64,000 nucleotides of DNA from Geodermatophilus amargosae (GCF_900116515.1 NZ_FPBA01000008.1:124001-188000); one strand, 5' to 3'; shown: positions 21,786 through 30,355, counted from the first letter of the stretch. Notes: generated by a model from the sequence alone, not told the origin. Numbers and translations: made by a program.

Positions 21786-22367
21786 TCAGTCCCCCGCCGG
21801 TCGCGGCCGGACGGCGTCCGGCCAGGCCGCGGACAGCAGCGCGCGGGTCTCGGCGAGCACCTGCGGCAGCACCCGGGTCAGGCCGATGACCGGCATGAAG
21901 TTGGTGTCGCCGCCCCAGCGCGGCACCGCGTGCTGGTGGAGGTGGTCGGCGATGCCGGCACCGGCCACCGAGCCCTGGTTCATGCCGATGTTGAAGCCGT
22001 GCGCTCCGGTCACCTGCCGCACCACCCGCATCGCCGTCTGCGTGAACGCGCCCAACTCGGCGACCTCGTCGTCGGTCAGGTCGGTGTAGTCGGGCACGTG
22101 CCGGTACGGGACCACCATGAGGTGCCCGGCGTTGTAGGGGTAGAGGTTCAGCACCGCGAAGACGTCCTCCCCTCGCGCCACCACCAGCCCGTCCTCGTCC
22201 GGCATCGCCGGGATGAGGCAGAACGGGCAGTCGTGCTCGCCGGTCGGCTTGCCCGAGCCGCGGATGTAGGCCATCCGGTAGGGCGTCCACAGGTGCTCGA
22301 AGACAGTGGCCGGGCCGCCGTCGTCGCTGGAGACGGGGACGGTGAACCCGTCCGGGCCGACGGTCAC
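21786..22367 (-). CDS. HIT-domain nucleotide hydrolase/phosphorylase
   Basis: A 193-residue histidine-triad protein with HLHQH at residues 142-146 ([12 protein letters not shown]), zinc-type cysteines in DCPFCLIP (47-50) and the [16 protein letters not shown] strand. The M. tuberculosis homologue in the same position, between thrS and phosphatidylinositol synthase, has been described as an Ap4A phosphorylase. A role next to a synthetase gene fits, because aminoacyl-tRNA synthetases make Ap4A as a by-product. GTG start overlapping the thrS stop. Confidence 0.9.
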   Translation of the reverse strand: MTVGPDGFTVPVSSDDGGPATVFEHLWTPYRMAYIRGSGKPTGEHDCPFCLIPAMPDEDGLVVARGEDVFAVLNLYPYNAGHLMVVPYRHVPDYTDLTDDEVAELGAFTQTAMRVVRQVTGAHGFNIGMNQGSVAGAGIADHLHQHAVPRWGGDTNFMPVIGLTRVLPQVLAETRALLSAAWPDAVRPRPAGD

Positions 22368-24421
22368 GGCCGCTCCAGCGGGGTCTCCGCGGTGGGGTCG
22401 GCGTTGTGCCGCGCCGCCACCCAGGCGACGACGGCGTCGACGGCCTCGGCGACGGGCACGCCGTTGCGCTGGCTGCCGTCGCGGTAGCGGAAGGAGACCG
22501 CACGGGCCTCGGCATCGGTGGCCCCGGCGATGAGCACGAAGGGCACCTTCTGCTTGCTGGCGTTGCGGATCTTCTTCTGCATGCGGTCGTCGGAGTCGTC
22601 GACCTCGACCCGGATGCCGCGGGCCCGAAGCTGCAGGGCGACGTCGGTGAGGTAGCCGACCTGGTCGTCGGTGACCGGGATGCCGACCACCTGCACCGGG
22701 GCCAGCCACGCGGGGAACGCGCCGGCGTAGTGCTCGGTGAGGACGGCGAAGAAGCGCTCGATCGAGCCGAACAGCGCGCGGTGCAGCATGACCGGCTGCT
22801 GCCGGGAGCCGTCGGCGGCGGTGTACTCCAGGCCGAAGCGCTCGGGCAGGTTGAAGTCGACCTGGATGGTCGACATCTGCCAGCTGCGGCCGATCGCGTC
22901 GCGGGCCTGCACCGAGACCTTCGGGCCGTAGAACGCCGCGCCGCCCGGGTCGGGCACGAGCTCGAGGCCGGAGTCGAGCGCGGCCCGGCGCAGCGCCTCG
23001 GTGGCCACCTCCCAGCTCTCGTCGGAGCCCACGGACTTCTCCGGGTTGCGGGTCGAGAGCTCCAGGTGGAAGTCGCTCAGGCCGTAGTCGGCGAGCAGGC
23101 CGAGCACGAAGTCGAGCAGGCCGCGCAGCTCCCCGGCCATCTGGTCCGGGGTGCAGTAGATGTGCGCGTCGTCCTGGGTGAAGCCGCGCGCGCGGGTCAG
23201 CCCGTGGACCACGCCGGACTTCTCGTACCGGTAGACCGTGCCGAACTCGAACAGCCGCAGGGGCAGCTCCCGGTAGGACCGGCCGCGGGACCCGAACACC
23301 AGGTTGTGCATCGGGCAGTTCATCGGCTTGAGGTAGTAGTCCTGCCCCTGCCGGCGCACGGTCCCGTCGGCGTCGCGCTCCTCGTCGAGCTGCATGGGCG
23401 GGTACATGCCCTCGGCGTACCAGTCGAGGTGCCCGGAGATCTCGAAGAGGCGGCCCTTGGTGATGTGTGGGGTGTTGACGAAGGAGTACCCGCCCTCCTC
23501 GTGCCGCTGCCGGCTGTAGGCCTCCAGCTCCCGCCGGACGACGCCGCCCTTCGGGTGGAACACCGCCAGCCCCGAGCCGATCTCGTCGGGGAAGCTGAAC
23601 AGGTCCAGCTCCGCGCCCAGCCGGCGGTGGTCGCGCCGCTCGGCCTCGGCCACCTGCTCCAGGTGGCCCTTGTGCGCCTCGCGGCTCTCCCACGCGGTGC
23701 CGTACACCCGCTGCAGCTGCGGGTTCTTCTCGCTGCCCCGCCAGTAGGCCGCCGCCGAGCGGGTCAGGCTGAACGCCGGGATGCCGCTGGTGCGCGGCAG
23801 GTGCGGTCCGCGGCACAGGTCGGTCCACACGCGCTCGCCGGTGCGCGGGTCGAGGTTGTCGTACATGGTCAGCTGCGCGCCGCCCACCTCGACGTCGGCA
23901 CCCTCGGTGTCGTCCGCGCCGCCCTTGAGACCGATCAGTTCGAGCTTGTACGGCTCGTGCGCCAGCTCGGCGCGGGCGTCGTCGTCGCTGATCTCCCGGC
24001 GGGAGAAGCGCTGGCCGGCCTTGACGATCTGCTGCATGCGCTTCTCCAGCGCCTGCAGGTCCTCCGGGGTGAACGGCTTCTCGGGGTCGAAGTCGTAGTA
24101 GAAGCCGTTCTCGACCGGCGGGCCGATGCCCAGGCGGGTGCCCGGGAACAGGTCCTGCACGGCCTGGGCGAGCACGTGCGCGGTCGAGTGGCGGATGACC
24201 GCGCGGCCCTCGGGGCTGGCGGCCGGCACGGGCTCGACCTCGACGTCGGCGCCGGGGGTCCAGGCCAGGTCGCGCAGTTCGCCGGTGGCCGCGTCCCGGA
24301 CGACGACCGCACCGTCGGGGCCCTTGAGCGCGACCCCGGCGTCCTTGAGCGCCTGCTCGGCCGTCGTCCCGGCCGGCACCCGGACGAGGGTGGTTGCGGC
24401 GGGACGGGGCGCGGCGGACAC
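22364..24421 (-). CDS. thrS: Threonine--tRNA ligase
   Basis: A 685-residue class II synthetase. In order it has an N-terminal TGS domain, an editing domain ([18 protein letters not shown], and [14 protein letters not shown] with the conserved cysteine and histidine), the catalytic core with zinc ligands ([33 protein letters not shown]) and a C-terminal anticodon domain. The GTG at 24421 has AGGAGA upstream. No T-box leader fits the 66 bases before the MOSC gene. It heads the PIM operon through a GTGA overlap with the HIT gene. Confidence 0.97.
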   Translation of the reverse strand: MSAAPRPAATTLVRVPAGTTAEQALKDAGVALKGPDGAVVVRDAATGELRDLAWTPGADVEVEPVPAASPEGRAVIRHSTAHVLAQAVQDLFPGTRLGIGPPVENGFYYDFDPEKPFTPEDLQALEKRMQQIVKAGQRFSRREISDDDARAELAHEPYKLELIGLKGGADDTEGADVEVGGAQLTMYDNLDPRTGERVWTDLCRGPHLPRTSGIPAFSLTRSAAAYWRGSEKNPQLQRVYGTAWESREAHKGHLEQVAEAERRDHRRLGAELDLFSFPDEIGSGLAVFHPKGGVVRRELEAYSRQRHEEGGYSFVNTPHITKGRLFEISGHLDWYAEGMYPPMQLDEERDADGTVRRQGQDYYLKPMNCPMHNLVFGSRGRSYRELPLRLFEFGTVYRYEKSGVVHGLTRARGFTQDDAHIYCTPDQMAGELRGLLDFVLGLLADYGLSDFHLELSTRNPEKSVGSDESWEVATEALRRAALDSGLELVPDPGGAAFYGPKVSVQARDAIGRSWQMSTIQVDFNLPERFGLEYTAADGSRQQPVMLHRALFGSIERFFAVLTEHYAGAFPAWLAPVQVVGIPVTDDQVGYLTDVALQLRARGIRVEVDDSDDRMQKKIRNASKQKVPFVLIAGATDAEARAVSFRYRDGSQRNGVPVAEAVDAVVAWVAARHNADPTAETPLERP

Positions 24422-24487
24422 GGGGTCTCCTGGGGGTCGCGAGGTGCTCGGGACGGCGTCCGGCGGGGCGGACGCGCACCGCTCAGC

Positions 24488-25057
24488 CTAACGAGCGCCC
24501 TCCTCCCGTCCGGGCACCCGACTCCACGGGACGACCTCGTCCCCGACGGCGACCGTCCCGGGCTCGACCACCTCGGCGTAGACGCCCAGGCAGTGCTTCG
24601 GCAGCCGGGTGACCTCGAGCACCGCCGAGCCCACGCGCAGCCGCCGGCCGACCCACGAGCGCTCGTCGTCGGCGAGCAGGTCGAGGAGGAGGTTGGCTCG
24701 CGGGTCCTCGGCGCCGCAGCCGGCCGGGACGATCCCCGCGGCCGCCCGGTCCAGCGCCTGGCGGGAGACCAGGTGCACAGCGGCAGCGCCGTCGGGACGC
24801 CCGGCCAGCGGCTCGAGCCGCACCGGCTCCCCCAGCACGGCGGCGACCGCGGCGGCGTCGGCGGCCGGGTCGCCGGTCACCGCGACGCCGGCCAGCGCGG
24901 GCGCGTGCTTCCCGCGCACGACCTCGCCCGAGGCCTCCGCGACGACGGCCCACGCCCGGTCCCCGGCCAGCCCGGCCGGGCCGACGTCGGCCCGGGGCAG
25001 GACCGTCCCCGCGCAGCCGCGCACGGGGTAGACCGAGATGCCGACGACGGTGCCCAC
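24488..25057 (-). CDS. MOSC-domain protein
   Basis: A 189-residue protein with the N-terminal MOSC-type strand VVGISVYPVRGCAGTVLPRA, GLAGDRAWAVV (the conserved G-x-x-G-D-R-x-W/F) and KHCLGVYAEVVEPG carrying the conserved cysteine. MOSC domains occur in molybdenum cofactor sulfurase C-termini and in amidoxime reductases, and are thought to handle a sulfur or Moco moiety. The protein lacks any aminotransferase-like domain, so it is the stand-alone type. Its substrate is not predictable. Confidence 0.8.
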   Translation of the reverse strand: MGTVVGISVYPVRGCAGTVLPRADVGPAGLAGDRAWAVVAEASGEVVRGKHAPALAGVAVTGDPAADAAAVAAVLGEPVRLEPLAGRPDGAAAVHLVSRQALDRAAAGIVPAGCGAEDPRANLLLDLLADDERSWVGRRLRVGSAVLEVTRLPKHCLGVYAEVVEPGTVAVGDEVVPWSRVPGREEGAR

Positions 25058-25082
25058 GCCGTCACGCTACGGCCGGCCGGGC

Positions 25083-25160
25083 GGCAGGGTCAGGCAGCCA
25101 GATCAGGCAACGAGGTCAGGCGACGGGATCAGGCGGCGGGATCAGGCGGCGGGATCAGGC
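25083..25160. repeat. Six tandem 13-bp repeats
   Basis: Six exact-period 13-base units of the form GGCGGGATCAGGC, with the TCAGGC core at 25090, 25103, 25116, 25129, 25142 and 25155. The units nearest the HNH gene are identical; those nearer the MOSC gene have drifted. Every unit carries TCA, a stop (TGA) on the minus strand, and the last unit supplies the stop codon of the HNH gene. It lies between the HNH stop and the MOSC start. Confidence 0.9.
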
Positions 25161-25535
25161 GGCGAGGGCGCCGCGCCTGCGCAGCCGGCGGAGCTGGGAC
25201 TCCAGGTAGGGCCGGGCCTTGCGCTGCCCGCCACGGACGGCGATCGCCGCGGCCAGGTCGGCGAGGACCCGTGCCAGCCGCGCCTCGTCGGCCGGCCAGC
25301 CGCGGCGCAGGCACTCCTCCAGCCACTCGACCGGCGCGGTGTGCCCCCGCTCGCCGTTGCACCGACCGCAGGCGGCCACCTCGTTCTCCAACCACGACGG
25401 GCCGCCCTTGACCCGCGGCACGACGTGCTCGGTGGTGGCGGGGACCTGCTCGGTGAGGGCGCGGCCGCACCAGATGCAGGTGGGGCCGTCGCGTTCCACG
25501 GCCGCGTCCAGGCGGGCGGCCCTGTCCAGTGCCAT
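25155..25535 (-). CDS. HNH endonuclease-domain protein
   Basis: A small (126-residue) HNH nuclease. Zinc cysteines lie in TCIWCGR and in ACGRCNGERG, with the catalytic histidine in TTEHVVPRVKGG and asparagine in WLENEVAACG: the C-x2-C...EHVVP...N...C-x2-C layout of stand-alone HNH proteins. No methyltransferase or restriction partner is adjacent, so a general DNA nicking or housekeeping role is as likely as defence. An alternative ATG lies nine bases upstream. Its stop codon falls in the 13-bp repeat array. Confidence 0.8.
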   Translation of the reverse strand: MALDRAARLDAAVERDGPTCIWCGRALTEQVPATTEHVVPRVKGGPSWLENEVAACGRCNGERGHTAPVEWLEECLRRGWPADEARLARVLADLAAAIAVRGGQRKARPYLESQLRRLRRRGALAA

Positions 25536-25585
25536 CCCCTCCATGGTGCGCCGGGCCGGGCCGCGGCGCCTGAGGGATCGGCCAC

Positions 25586-26083
25586 TCACCCGCGGCGGCG
25601 CCGCCCGGCCACCCGACGCCGACGCGGCAGCACCGCGGCCGTCCGCGCGCTCTCCCGCCGCCGGCGGACCGCCCGGCGCCACTGCACGCGCCCGGCGCTG
25701 ACACCCGGCGGGTACGCGTACCAGCCGTACTCCTCCGACGGCGGGTCCGGCGTCTCGTCGTCCTCGCGCATCCGGTCGCGCAGCCGCGCCAGGACCGCCT
25801 CGGCGACGGAGTCGTGGGCGAGCACCCGGCGCAGGTCGGTGACCCCCTCGGCCTCCAGCGCCTCGCCGTACCACCGCTGCCAGCCGTGCCCGAACGCCCG
25901 GTCGGCGAGGTCGGTGACGACGGCGTGCGCGGCGTCGACCACCACGTCCGTGTCGAGGGCGAGGTCGAGCTCGACGACCGCCCTCAGCGTGTGCAGGTCG
26001 GGCCCGGGCCACCGCGCGCCGTCGGGGAGGTCGGTCGGCTCCTGGGTCACCGGCGCATCGTCGCAGTCCGGCGAGTCCGCCAC
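25586..26083 (-). CDS. Conserved hypothetical acidic protein
   Basis: Unrecognised protein of about 165 residues. The central part is helical and acidic (LHTLRAVVELDLALDTDVVV, AVVTDLADRAFGHGWQRWYG, LARLRDRMREDDETPDPPSE). The C-terminal 35 residues are very basic (RRAVRRRRESARTAAVLPRR). No signal peptide or membrane segment is visible. GTG at 26083 was chosen because high third-position GC begins there; a GTG at 26050 and an upstream start at 26119 are possible. It ends 50 bases before the HNH gene and may be co-transcribed with it. Confidence 0.55.
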   Translation of the reverse strand: MADSPDCDDAPVTQEPTDLPDGARWPGPDLHTLRAVVELDLALDTDVVVDAAHAVVTDLADRAFGHGWQRWYGEALEAEGVTDLRRVLAHDSVAEAVLARLRDRMREDDETPDPPSEEYGWYAYPPGVSAGRVQWRRAVRRRRESARTAAVLPRRRRVAGRRRRG

Positions 26084-26172
26084 CGATGAGTAACGAGATC
26101 GGCCAGTGTCTAACCCCACGAGACCGACCGACCGGCCGACCGCGGCCGACCGACCTCGCGAGGAGAACAGAC

Positions 26173-26721
26173 ATGGGCGTCATCCGGGTGCACGAGTTCA
26201 CCACCGTCGACGGCGTCGTCGACGCCCCGATGTGGACGATGGACTACGGCTTCCCCGACGACCTGGCCACGTCCATCGGCGCCCTGACCGCGCCGGCCAC
26301 GGGCATCCTGCTCGGGCGCACCACCTTCGAGATGTTCGCCCCCGCCTGGTCGACGCGGACCGCCGAGGAGGACCCGGGCGCGCCGTTCTTCAACGACACG
26401 ACCAAGTACGTCGTCTCCTCGACGCTGACCGACGCCGAGGGGGTGTGGCGGAACTCGACGGCCCTCGGCGGCTACGACGCCGACAGGATCCGCGCACTCA
26501 AGGCCGACCACGACCTCTACGTCAGCGGCAGCGCCACCCTGGTCCGCGGTCTGGTCGATGACGGCCTGGTCGACGAGCTGCACCTCTACGTCTACCCGGT
26601 CGCCGTCGGCTCGGGCATCCGGTTGTTCCCCGAGGGCCGGCCGCAGACGAAGCTGGCCCTGCTCGGCGTCGAGTCGCTGAGCAACGGCGTGGCCCACCTG
26701 ACCTACGGCCCCGCGGCCTGA
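26173..26721 (+). CDS. Dihydrofolate reductase-like (RibD C-terminal domain) protein
   Basis: A 182-residue member of the RibD-C/DHFR-like family: VHEFTTVDGVVDAPMWTMDY, LLGRTTFEMFAPAW, KYVVSSTLTD, DLYVSGSATLVRGLVDDGLV, DELHLYVYPVAVGSGIRLF. Such stand-alone proteins are probable NADPH-dependent reductases of unknown substrate, common in several copies in actinobacteria. The ATG has GAGGAG eight bases upstream. A strong hairpin follows the stop, so it is likely transcribed alone. Confidence 0.9.
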   Translation: MGVIRVHEFTTVDGVVDAPMWTMDYGFPDDLATSIGALTAPATGILLGRTTFEMFAPAWSTRTAEEDPGAPFFNDTTKYVVSSTLTDAEGVWRNSTALGGYDADRIRALKADHDLYVSGSATLVRGLVDDGLVDELHLYVYPVAVGSGIRLFPEGRPQTKLALLGVESLSNGVAHLTYGPAA

Positions 26722-26726
26722 GACGG

Positions 26727-26764
26727 CGGGAGGCCCGGGCGCCCCAGGGAGCCCGGGCCTCCCG
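26727..26764 (+). terminator. Rho-independent-type hairpin after the first DHFR-like gene
   Basis: A 14-base perfect stem (CGGGAGGCCCGGGC and its complement) with a 10-base loop starts five bases after the stop codon. Very stable; no T-run follows, as is usual in this kind of genome. Confidence 0.8.
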
Positions 26765-26881
26765 TGTGCGTGGGCGGTGAGGCGACCGGCCGGCCGGGCG
26801 GCCGCTGAGTTCCGGGTCCTGCGCAGGTCACAGCCTCCAGGACCACCGAGGGACCGACGCCCTCGTACCCGGAGGAGACGC

Positions 26882-27598
26882 ATGGCCGAGCTCATCTACT
26901 CGATGGTCACCTCGCTCGACGGCTACGCCGAGGCAGCGGAGGGCGGCCTCGGCACCGGGGCCGACGACCCGGAGGTGCACACCTTCGTCAACGACCTCTT
27001 CCACTCCGTCGGCACGTACCTCTACGGCCGACGCATGTACGAGACGATGGTGTACTGGGAGAGGGCGCACACCGAGCCCGACCCGCCGCCGCACGTCCTG
27101 CAGTACGCGCGCGACCGGCAGGCCGCCGAGAAGATCGTCTACTCCACGACGCTGGAGTCGGTGTCGAGCGCAAAGACCAGGATCGAGCGGACCTTCGACC
27201 CGGACGCGGTCCGCGAGCTCAAGGCCGCAGCCGACCACGACCTCACCGTCGACGGCCCGGACCTCGCCGCGCAGGCGATCGCGGCCGGCCTGGTGGACGA
27301 GTACCACCTCTTCATCACCACGAGCGTGGTCGGCGGCGGCAAGCGGTTCTTCCCCGACGGCGTGCGCCTCGATCTCGCGCTGGTCGAGGAGCGTGCCTTC
27401 GACTCGATCTCGCGCTGGTCGAGGAGCGTGCCTTCGACAGCGGACCGATCCACGCGCGCTACCGGACCCGCTGAGCCGCTCTCCTCCGGAGGTGGGAGCC
27501 GACACGACGAAGGGCCAGGCTCCCCCGTCTCCGGGTGCACCTGGCCCTACGCGCGAGTGGGCGATACTGGGTTCGAACCAGTGACCTCTTCGGTGTGA
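26882..27598 (+). CDS. Dihydrofolate reductase-like protein with frameshifted C-terminus
   Basis: A second RibD-C/DHFR-like protein: LIYSMVTSLDGYAEAAEGGL, LYGRRMYETMVYWERAH, EKIVYSTTLES, GPDLAAQAIAAGLVDEYHLF, GGGKRFFPDGVRLDLALVEE. The family fold is intact up to EERAFDS. A 35-base tandem duplication (27369-27403 repeated at 27404-27438) then shifts the frame. The ancestral end SGPIHARYRTR, with a stop at 27472-27474, is replaced by about 65 unrelated residues that run antisense through part of a tRNA-Val gene to 27598. Loss of the final strand could impair the protein. An assembly error is possible but leaves no other sign. Confidence 0.75.
   Translation: MAELIYSMVTSLDGYAEAAEGGLGTGADDPEVHTFVNDLFHSVGTYLYGRRMYETMVYWERAHTEPDPPPHVLQYARDRQAAEKIVYSTTLESVSSAKTRIERTFDPDAVRELKAAADHDLTVDGPDLAAQAIAAGLVDEYHLFITTSVVGGGKRFFPDGVRLDLALVEERAFDSISRWSRSVPSTADRSTRATGPAEPLSSGGGSRHDEGPGSPVSGCTWPYARVGDTGFEPVTSSV
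27369..27438. repeat. 35-bp perfect tandem duplication
   Basis: Two adjacent identical 35-base copies (27369-27403 and 27404-27438), beginning TCGATCTCGCGCTGG. The length is not a multiple of three, so the second copy changes the reading frame of the DHFR-like gene it interrupts. Removing one copy restores a natural C-terminus and stop. Confidence 0.97.
27511..27548 (-). terminator. Possible terminator hairpin between the DHFR-like gene and tRNA-Val
   Basis: Inverted repeat AGGGCCAGG ... CCTGGCCCT with a 20-base loop, just beyond the 3' end of the minus-strand tRNA-Val. It could end tRNA transcription, and it would also lie after the ancestral end of the convergent DHFR-like gene. Confidence 0.45.
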
Positions 27599-27629
27599 AC
27601 GAAGCGCTCTACCACTGAGCCAATCGCCC
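27558..27629 (-). tRNA. tRNA-Val (anticodon CAC)
   Basis: A full cloverleaf on the minus strand: acceptor GGGCGAT/ATCGCCC, D arm GCTC/GAGC, anticodon stem CTTCG/CGAAG with loop TTCACAC (anticodon CAC), T arm ACTGG TTCGAAC CCAGT, discriminator A. CCA is not encoded. It differs at only five positions from the tRNA-Val(GAC) at 30.7 kb, all in the anticodon arm. Confidence 0.95.
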
Positions 27630-27655
27630 GCTGCGCCTTCCATGATGCCAGACGG

Positions 27656-28129
27656 TCACCGCCAGAGCGGCACCCACCCCGGCACCCAGTCCGGCACGCC
27701 CATCACGTGCAGCACGACCACCACGACGCCGTAGACGAAGGCCGCCGTCAGCGCGGCGATGCCCAGCCGCACCCACACCGGCTGGCGGCCCAGCCACTCC
27801 GTCCAGGCCCTCACGTTGCGCTTGGTGTACTCCAGCAGCCGCTCGGCCCAGGTGAACTCGGTGGCGAGCACGAACAGGCCGGCGATGACGGTGAGCCAGC
27901 CGGGGCCGGGCAGCGGGATGGTGACCAGGCCGAAGGCGACGATCAGCCCGCCGACGATGCCCACGCAGACGCGGTAAGCGTGGTCGAGCGAGCGGCGGGC
28001 GCCCAGCCACCGGCGCCAGCCGGTGTCGGCGACCCGCTCCCGCAGGCTGTGGTGGCCGTCGACCGCGTACTGCTCCCGCCGCTCCTCCGCGGTCGGTCGT
28101 GCCCGCCGCGCCTGCGCGGGCGGTGGCAC
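27656..28129 (-). CDS. PGPGW-motif actinobacterial membrane protein (TIGR02611-like)
   Basis: A 157-residue protein with a charged cytoplasmic N-terminus and three to four membrane segments. It contains the hallmark IPLPGPGWLTVIAGLFVLATEF of the actinobacterial PGPGW family, whose function is unknown. GTG at 28129 was chosen because AGGA precedes it and no ATG/GTG lies closer to the end of the anti-sigma gene 14 bases upstream. It may be the last gene of the sigma/anti-sigma transcript. The minus-strand tRNA-Val lies 26 bases further on. Confidence 0.8.
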   Translation of the reverse strand: MPPPAQARRARPTAEERREQYAVDGHHSLRERVADTGWRRWLGARRSLDHAYRVCVGIVGGLIVAFGLVTIPLPGPGWLTVIAGLFVLATEFTWAERLLEYTKRNVRAWTEWLGRQPVWVRLGIAALTAAFVYGVVVVVLHVMGVPDWVPGWVPLWR

Positions 28130-28143
28130 CGTGTCCTGTTCGC

Positions 28144-29046
28144 TCAGCTGGTCACCTGCCCGCTCGCCACCACGTCCGTCGGACCCGACGGAGCCTGACG
28201 ACCGGACTCGATGCTGATCGCGTACCCCACGTAACCGTCCAGCCCGGTCGAGGCGGAGCCTACGGTCCGGAGGTCCGTTTGTGGGGACACGACGTCGAAG
28301 GTGCCGAGCGCCACGGGCGCCTCGCCGACCATCCCCCACACCACGTACACGCTGTCGCTGCTGTCGTTGACCTGCAGCCCGTGGGTGACGACCTCCAGCT
28401 GCGCCTCCCGGGCGACGACGGTGGCCACCTGCTCGCCGTCGCCGTCGCGGTAGACGGGCGCGATGGTCGCGCGGCCCGGCTGCAGCAGGGACTCGACGAC
28501 CCGCTGCTGCTCGATCGCGGCCGCCTGCGCCTCGTCGCGGGCGGAGCTGAGCACGACGTTCCAGGTGCCCAGCGCCAGGATCGCGGCCACGGCGGCGGCG
28601 ACCAGCGCGTTGGGGAGCACCCGGCGCCACGCGGTGCGCGTCTCCGGGACGGGCGCCCCGGCCTGCGGCGGGGCGTAGCCAGGGAAGCCGGTGGCCGCGG
28701 GGACGTCGCTGCGGCGCCGTCCGCCGGGGGCCGCGGTGGCCCCGGGCGGCGGCGGGGCGGCGGTCGTGTCGGCGGGCAGCTCGACGCCGGCCGGGGGCGG
28801 CAGCTGCTCGGTCCGCTCGACGGCGGCACGCAGCCCGTCGCGCAGCCCCTCGCTCGGCTCGGCCTGCGGGAGGTCGCCGGCCAGTGCCGACATCACCTCG
28901 GAGGTCTCGGCGACGGTCCGGGTGCAGCGGGGGCAGCTGGACAGGTGCGCGCCGAACAGCGCCTCGTCCTCCGGCTCGAGCGCGTGCAGCGCCCAGCCGA
29001 CGGCGAGCTCGTCGTAGGGCCCGTGGTCGTCCTGGCGCGGGTTCAC
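28144..29046 (-). CDS. Anti-sigma factor, RskA-like
   Basis: A 300-residue membrane anti-sigma factor. The cytoplasmic N-terminal zinc anti-sigma domain has the H-x3-C-x2-C signature AHLSSCPRC (about 33-41). A Pro/Ala-rich linker, one membrane helix (about 146-167) and an extracytoplasmic RskA-type domain (VYVVWGMVGEAPVALGTFDV) follow. It should bind and hold the ECF sigma factor encoded just upstream, to be released by regulated proteolysis. The GTG start overlaps the sigma stop (GTGA), consistent with equimolar synthesis. Confidence 0.9.
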   Translation of the reverse strand: MNPRQDDHGPYDELAVGWALHALEPEDEALFGAHLSSCPRCTRTVAETSEVMSALAGDLPQAEPSEGLRDGLRAAVERTEQLPPPAGVELPADTTAAPPPPGATAAPGGRRRSDVPAATGFPGYAPPQAGAPVPETRTAWRRVLPNALVAAAVAAILALGTWNVVLSSARDEAQAAAIEQQRVVESLLQPGRATIAPVYRDGDGEQVATVVAREAQLEVVTHGLQVNDSSDSVYVVWGMVGEAPVALGTFDVVSPQTDLRTVGSASTGLDGYVGYAISIESGRQAPSGPTDVVASGQVTS

Positions 29047-29693
29047 CGGGCACCTCCGTCGACCGCGGCGGGACCGCTGAGCGCGCCGCCGGCGGTGGCT
29101 CCGCCGACCGCGCCGAGCTCCTCCTTGAGCCGGCGCATCCCGGCGAGCATGCGGGTCTTGACCGTGCCCAGCGGCGCGCGGGTCAGGGCGGCGACCTCCC
29201 GCTGGGTGTAGCCGCCGTAGTAGGCGAGGGTCAGCGCCTCCCGCTGGGCGTCCGGCAGCGTCCCCAGCGCGGAGCGCACCCGCTCGGCGACGAGGCGGGC
29301 CCAGGCGTCGTCCTCGACGTCGCGGGCGCTCGTGGGCGCGCTGAGCACGAGGTCGTCCTCCGCGCGGGCCTGGCGGCGGCGGTGGGACTCCTCACGGCGG
29401 ACGGCGTCGACGGCCTTGTGGTGCACCATCGCCATCAGCCACGAGGAGAAGCTGCCGCGGGCGCCGTCGTAGGCGTGCGGGTCGCGCCACACGGTGAGGA
29501 AGACGTCCTGCACGACGTCCTCGGCGAGGGTGTCGTCGGCCAGGATCCGGCGGGCCAGCGCGAAGGCGGGCCGGCGGAACCGGTCGTAGAGGTCGTCGAC
29601 GGCACCCCGGTCCCCGGCGCGCACGCGCACGATCAGGTCCGCGTCGCCGGAGTCGCCCTCCGGACGTCGTGCCGGACGCGTCACGGCTCCCAT
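29043..29693 (-). CDS. ECF RNA polymerase sigma factor, SigK-like
   Basis: A 216-residue ECF sigma-70 factor. Region 2 has YDRFRRPAFALARRILADDT and AEDVVQDVFLTVWRDP; region 4 has LTLAYYGGYTQREVAALTRA followed by PLGTVKTRM. Pairing with an RskA-like anti-sigma suggests the SigK group, which in mycobacteria responds to redox or envelope signals. ATG at 29693 was chosen because codon use becomes typical there; starts at 29699 (GTG) and 29738 are possible. The target promoters are unknown. Confidence 0.9.
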   Translation of the reverse strand: MGAVTRPARRPEGDSGDADLIVRVRAGDRGAVDDLYDRFRRPAFALARRILADDTLAEDVVQDVFLTVWRDPHAYDGARGSFSSWLMAMVHHKAVDAVRREESHRRRQARAEDDLVLSAPTSARDVEDDAWARLVAERVRSALGTLPDAQREALTLAYYGGYTQREVAALTRAPLGTVKTRMLAGMRRLKEELGAVGGATAGGALSGPAAVDGGAR

Positions 29694-29908
29694 CGTCACA
29701 TGTCGCGTTCGTGGCGGGGAGGCATCATGGTTCACCACGCCGGGTAGTGCCCCTCAGCGGAGGTCCCTGCCCCGACCCGGCGAGGCCTCCGGACCGGTCC
29801 AGAAGGTGACCTCCGGCGGCCCCTGCCCGCACGGGCGACACGCCCGGAGACCGGTCGGCGCAACATCCGGCCGTTCCGGTCGTTCTACGGAACATGGATC
29901 GAGGCGAC

Positions 29909-30355
29909 ATGGCACACCGCTCCTCCCCCGGGTACTCCGTCCCGACGACGCTGTACCTGGTCGGCCCCACCTCCTGGACCGAGGTGCCCGCCGTCCTCAC
30001 CTACGCAGCGTCCGACCCCTTCGCGGTGCGGATCGGCTTCGGCGACGTCGGGGAGCCGGTCGACGACGGCATCACCTGGCTCCTGGGCCGGGAGCTGCTG
30101 ACCGCCGGTCTGGAGCAGCCGGCCGGCGACGGCGACGTGCGGGTCTGGCCGGCCCGCACCAGCGGCGACGTGCTGTACCTGCACCTGCGCGCGCCCTCCG
30201 GCGAGGCGCTGTTCGAGCTGTCCCGCGCCACGGTGGCCGCCTTCCTCCAGCGCACCGAGGAGCTCGTGTCCTCGGGGCAGGAGACCGCGGCGCTCGACGT
30301 CGACGACGAGCTGGCCGCACTCCTCTCGGGCGGCACCGACCCCGGAGCGCGCTGA
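29909..30355 (+). CDS. ssgB: SsgA/SsgB-family sporulation and cell division regulator
   Basis: A 148-residue SsgA-like protein: PTTLYLVGPTSWTEVPAVLT, YAASDPFAVRIGFGDVGEPV, ITWLLGRELLTAGLEQPAGD, DVRVWPARTSGDVLYLHLRAP and TVAAFLQRTEELVSSGQE. In Streptomyces SsgB positions FtsZ at sporulation septa, and single SsgB orthologues occur in many morphologically complex actinobacteria. ATG at 29909 has GAGG four bases upstream; an ATG at 29894 would add MDRGD. The gene is divergent from the sigma factor, so the 215 bases between them may hold both promoters. Confidence 0.88.
   Translation: MAHRSSPGYSVPTTLYLVGPTSWTEVPAVLTYAASDPFAVRIGFGDVGEPVDDGITWLLGRELLTAGLEQPAGDGDVRVWPARTSGDVLYLHLRAPSGEALFELSRATVAAFLQRTEELVSSGQETAALDVDDELAALLSGGTDPGAR

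Noticed and set aside
24422-24487. T-box leader before thrS
   Set aside because: Only 66 bases lie before the upstream gene, and no specifier loop or T-box bulge sequence is present.
25083-25160. CRISPR-like array
   Set aside because: Period is only 13 bases with no spacers and no cas genes nearby; it is a simple tandem repeat.
25155-26083. HNH protein and neighbouring hypothetical gene as a defence system
   Set aside because: No methyltransferase, helicase, NTPase or toxin-like partner adjoins them, and stand-alone HNH proteins of this size are common housekeeping genes.
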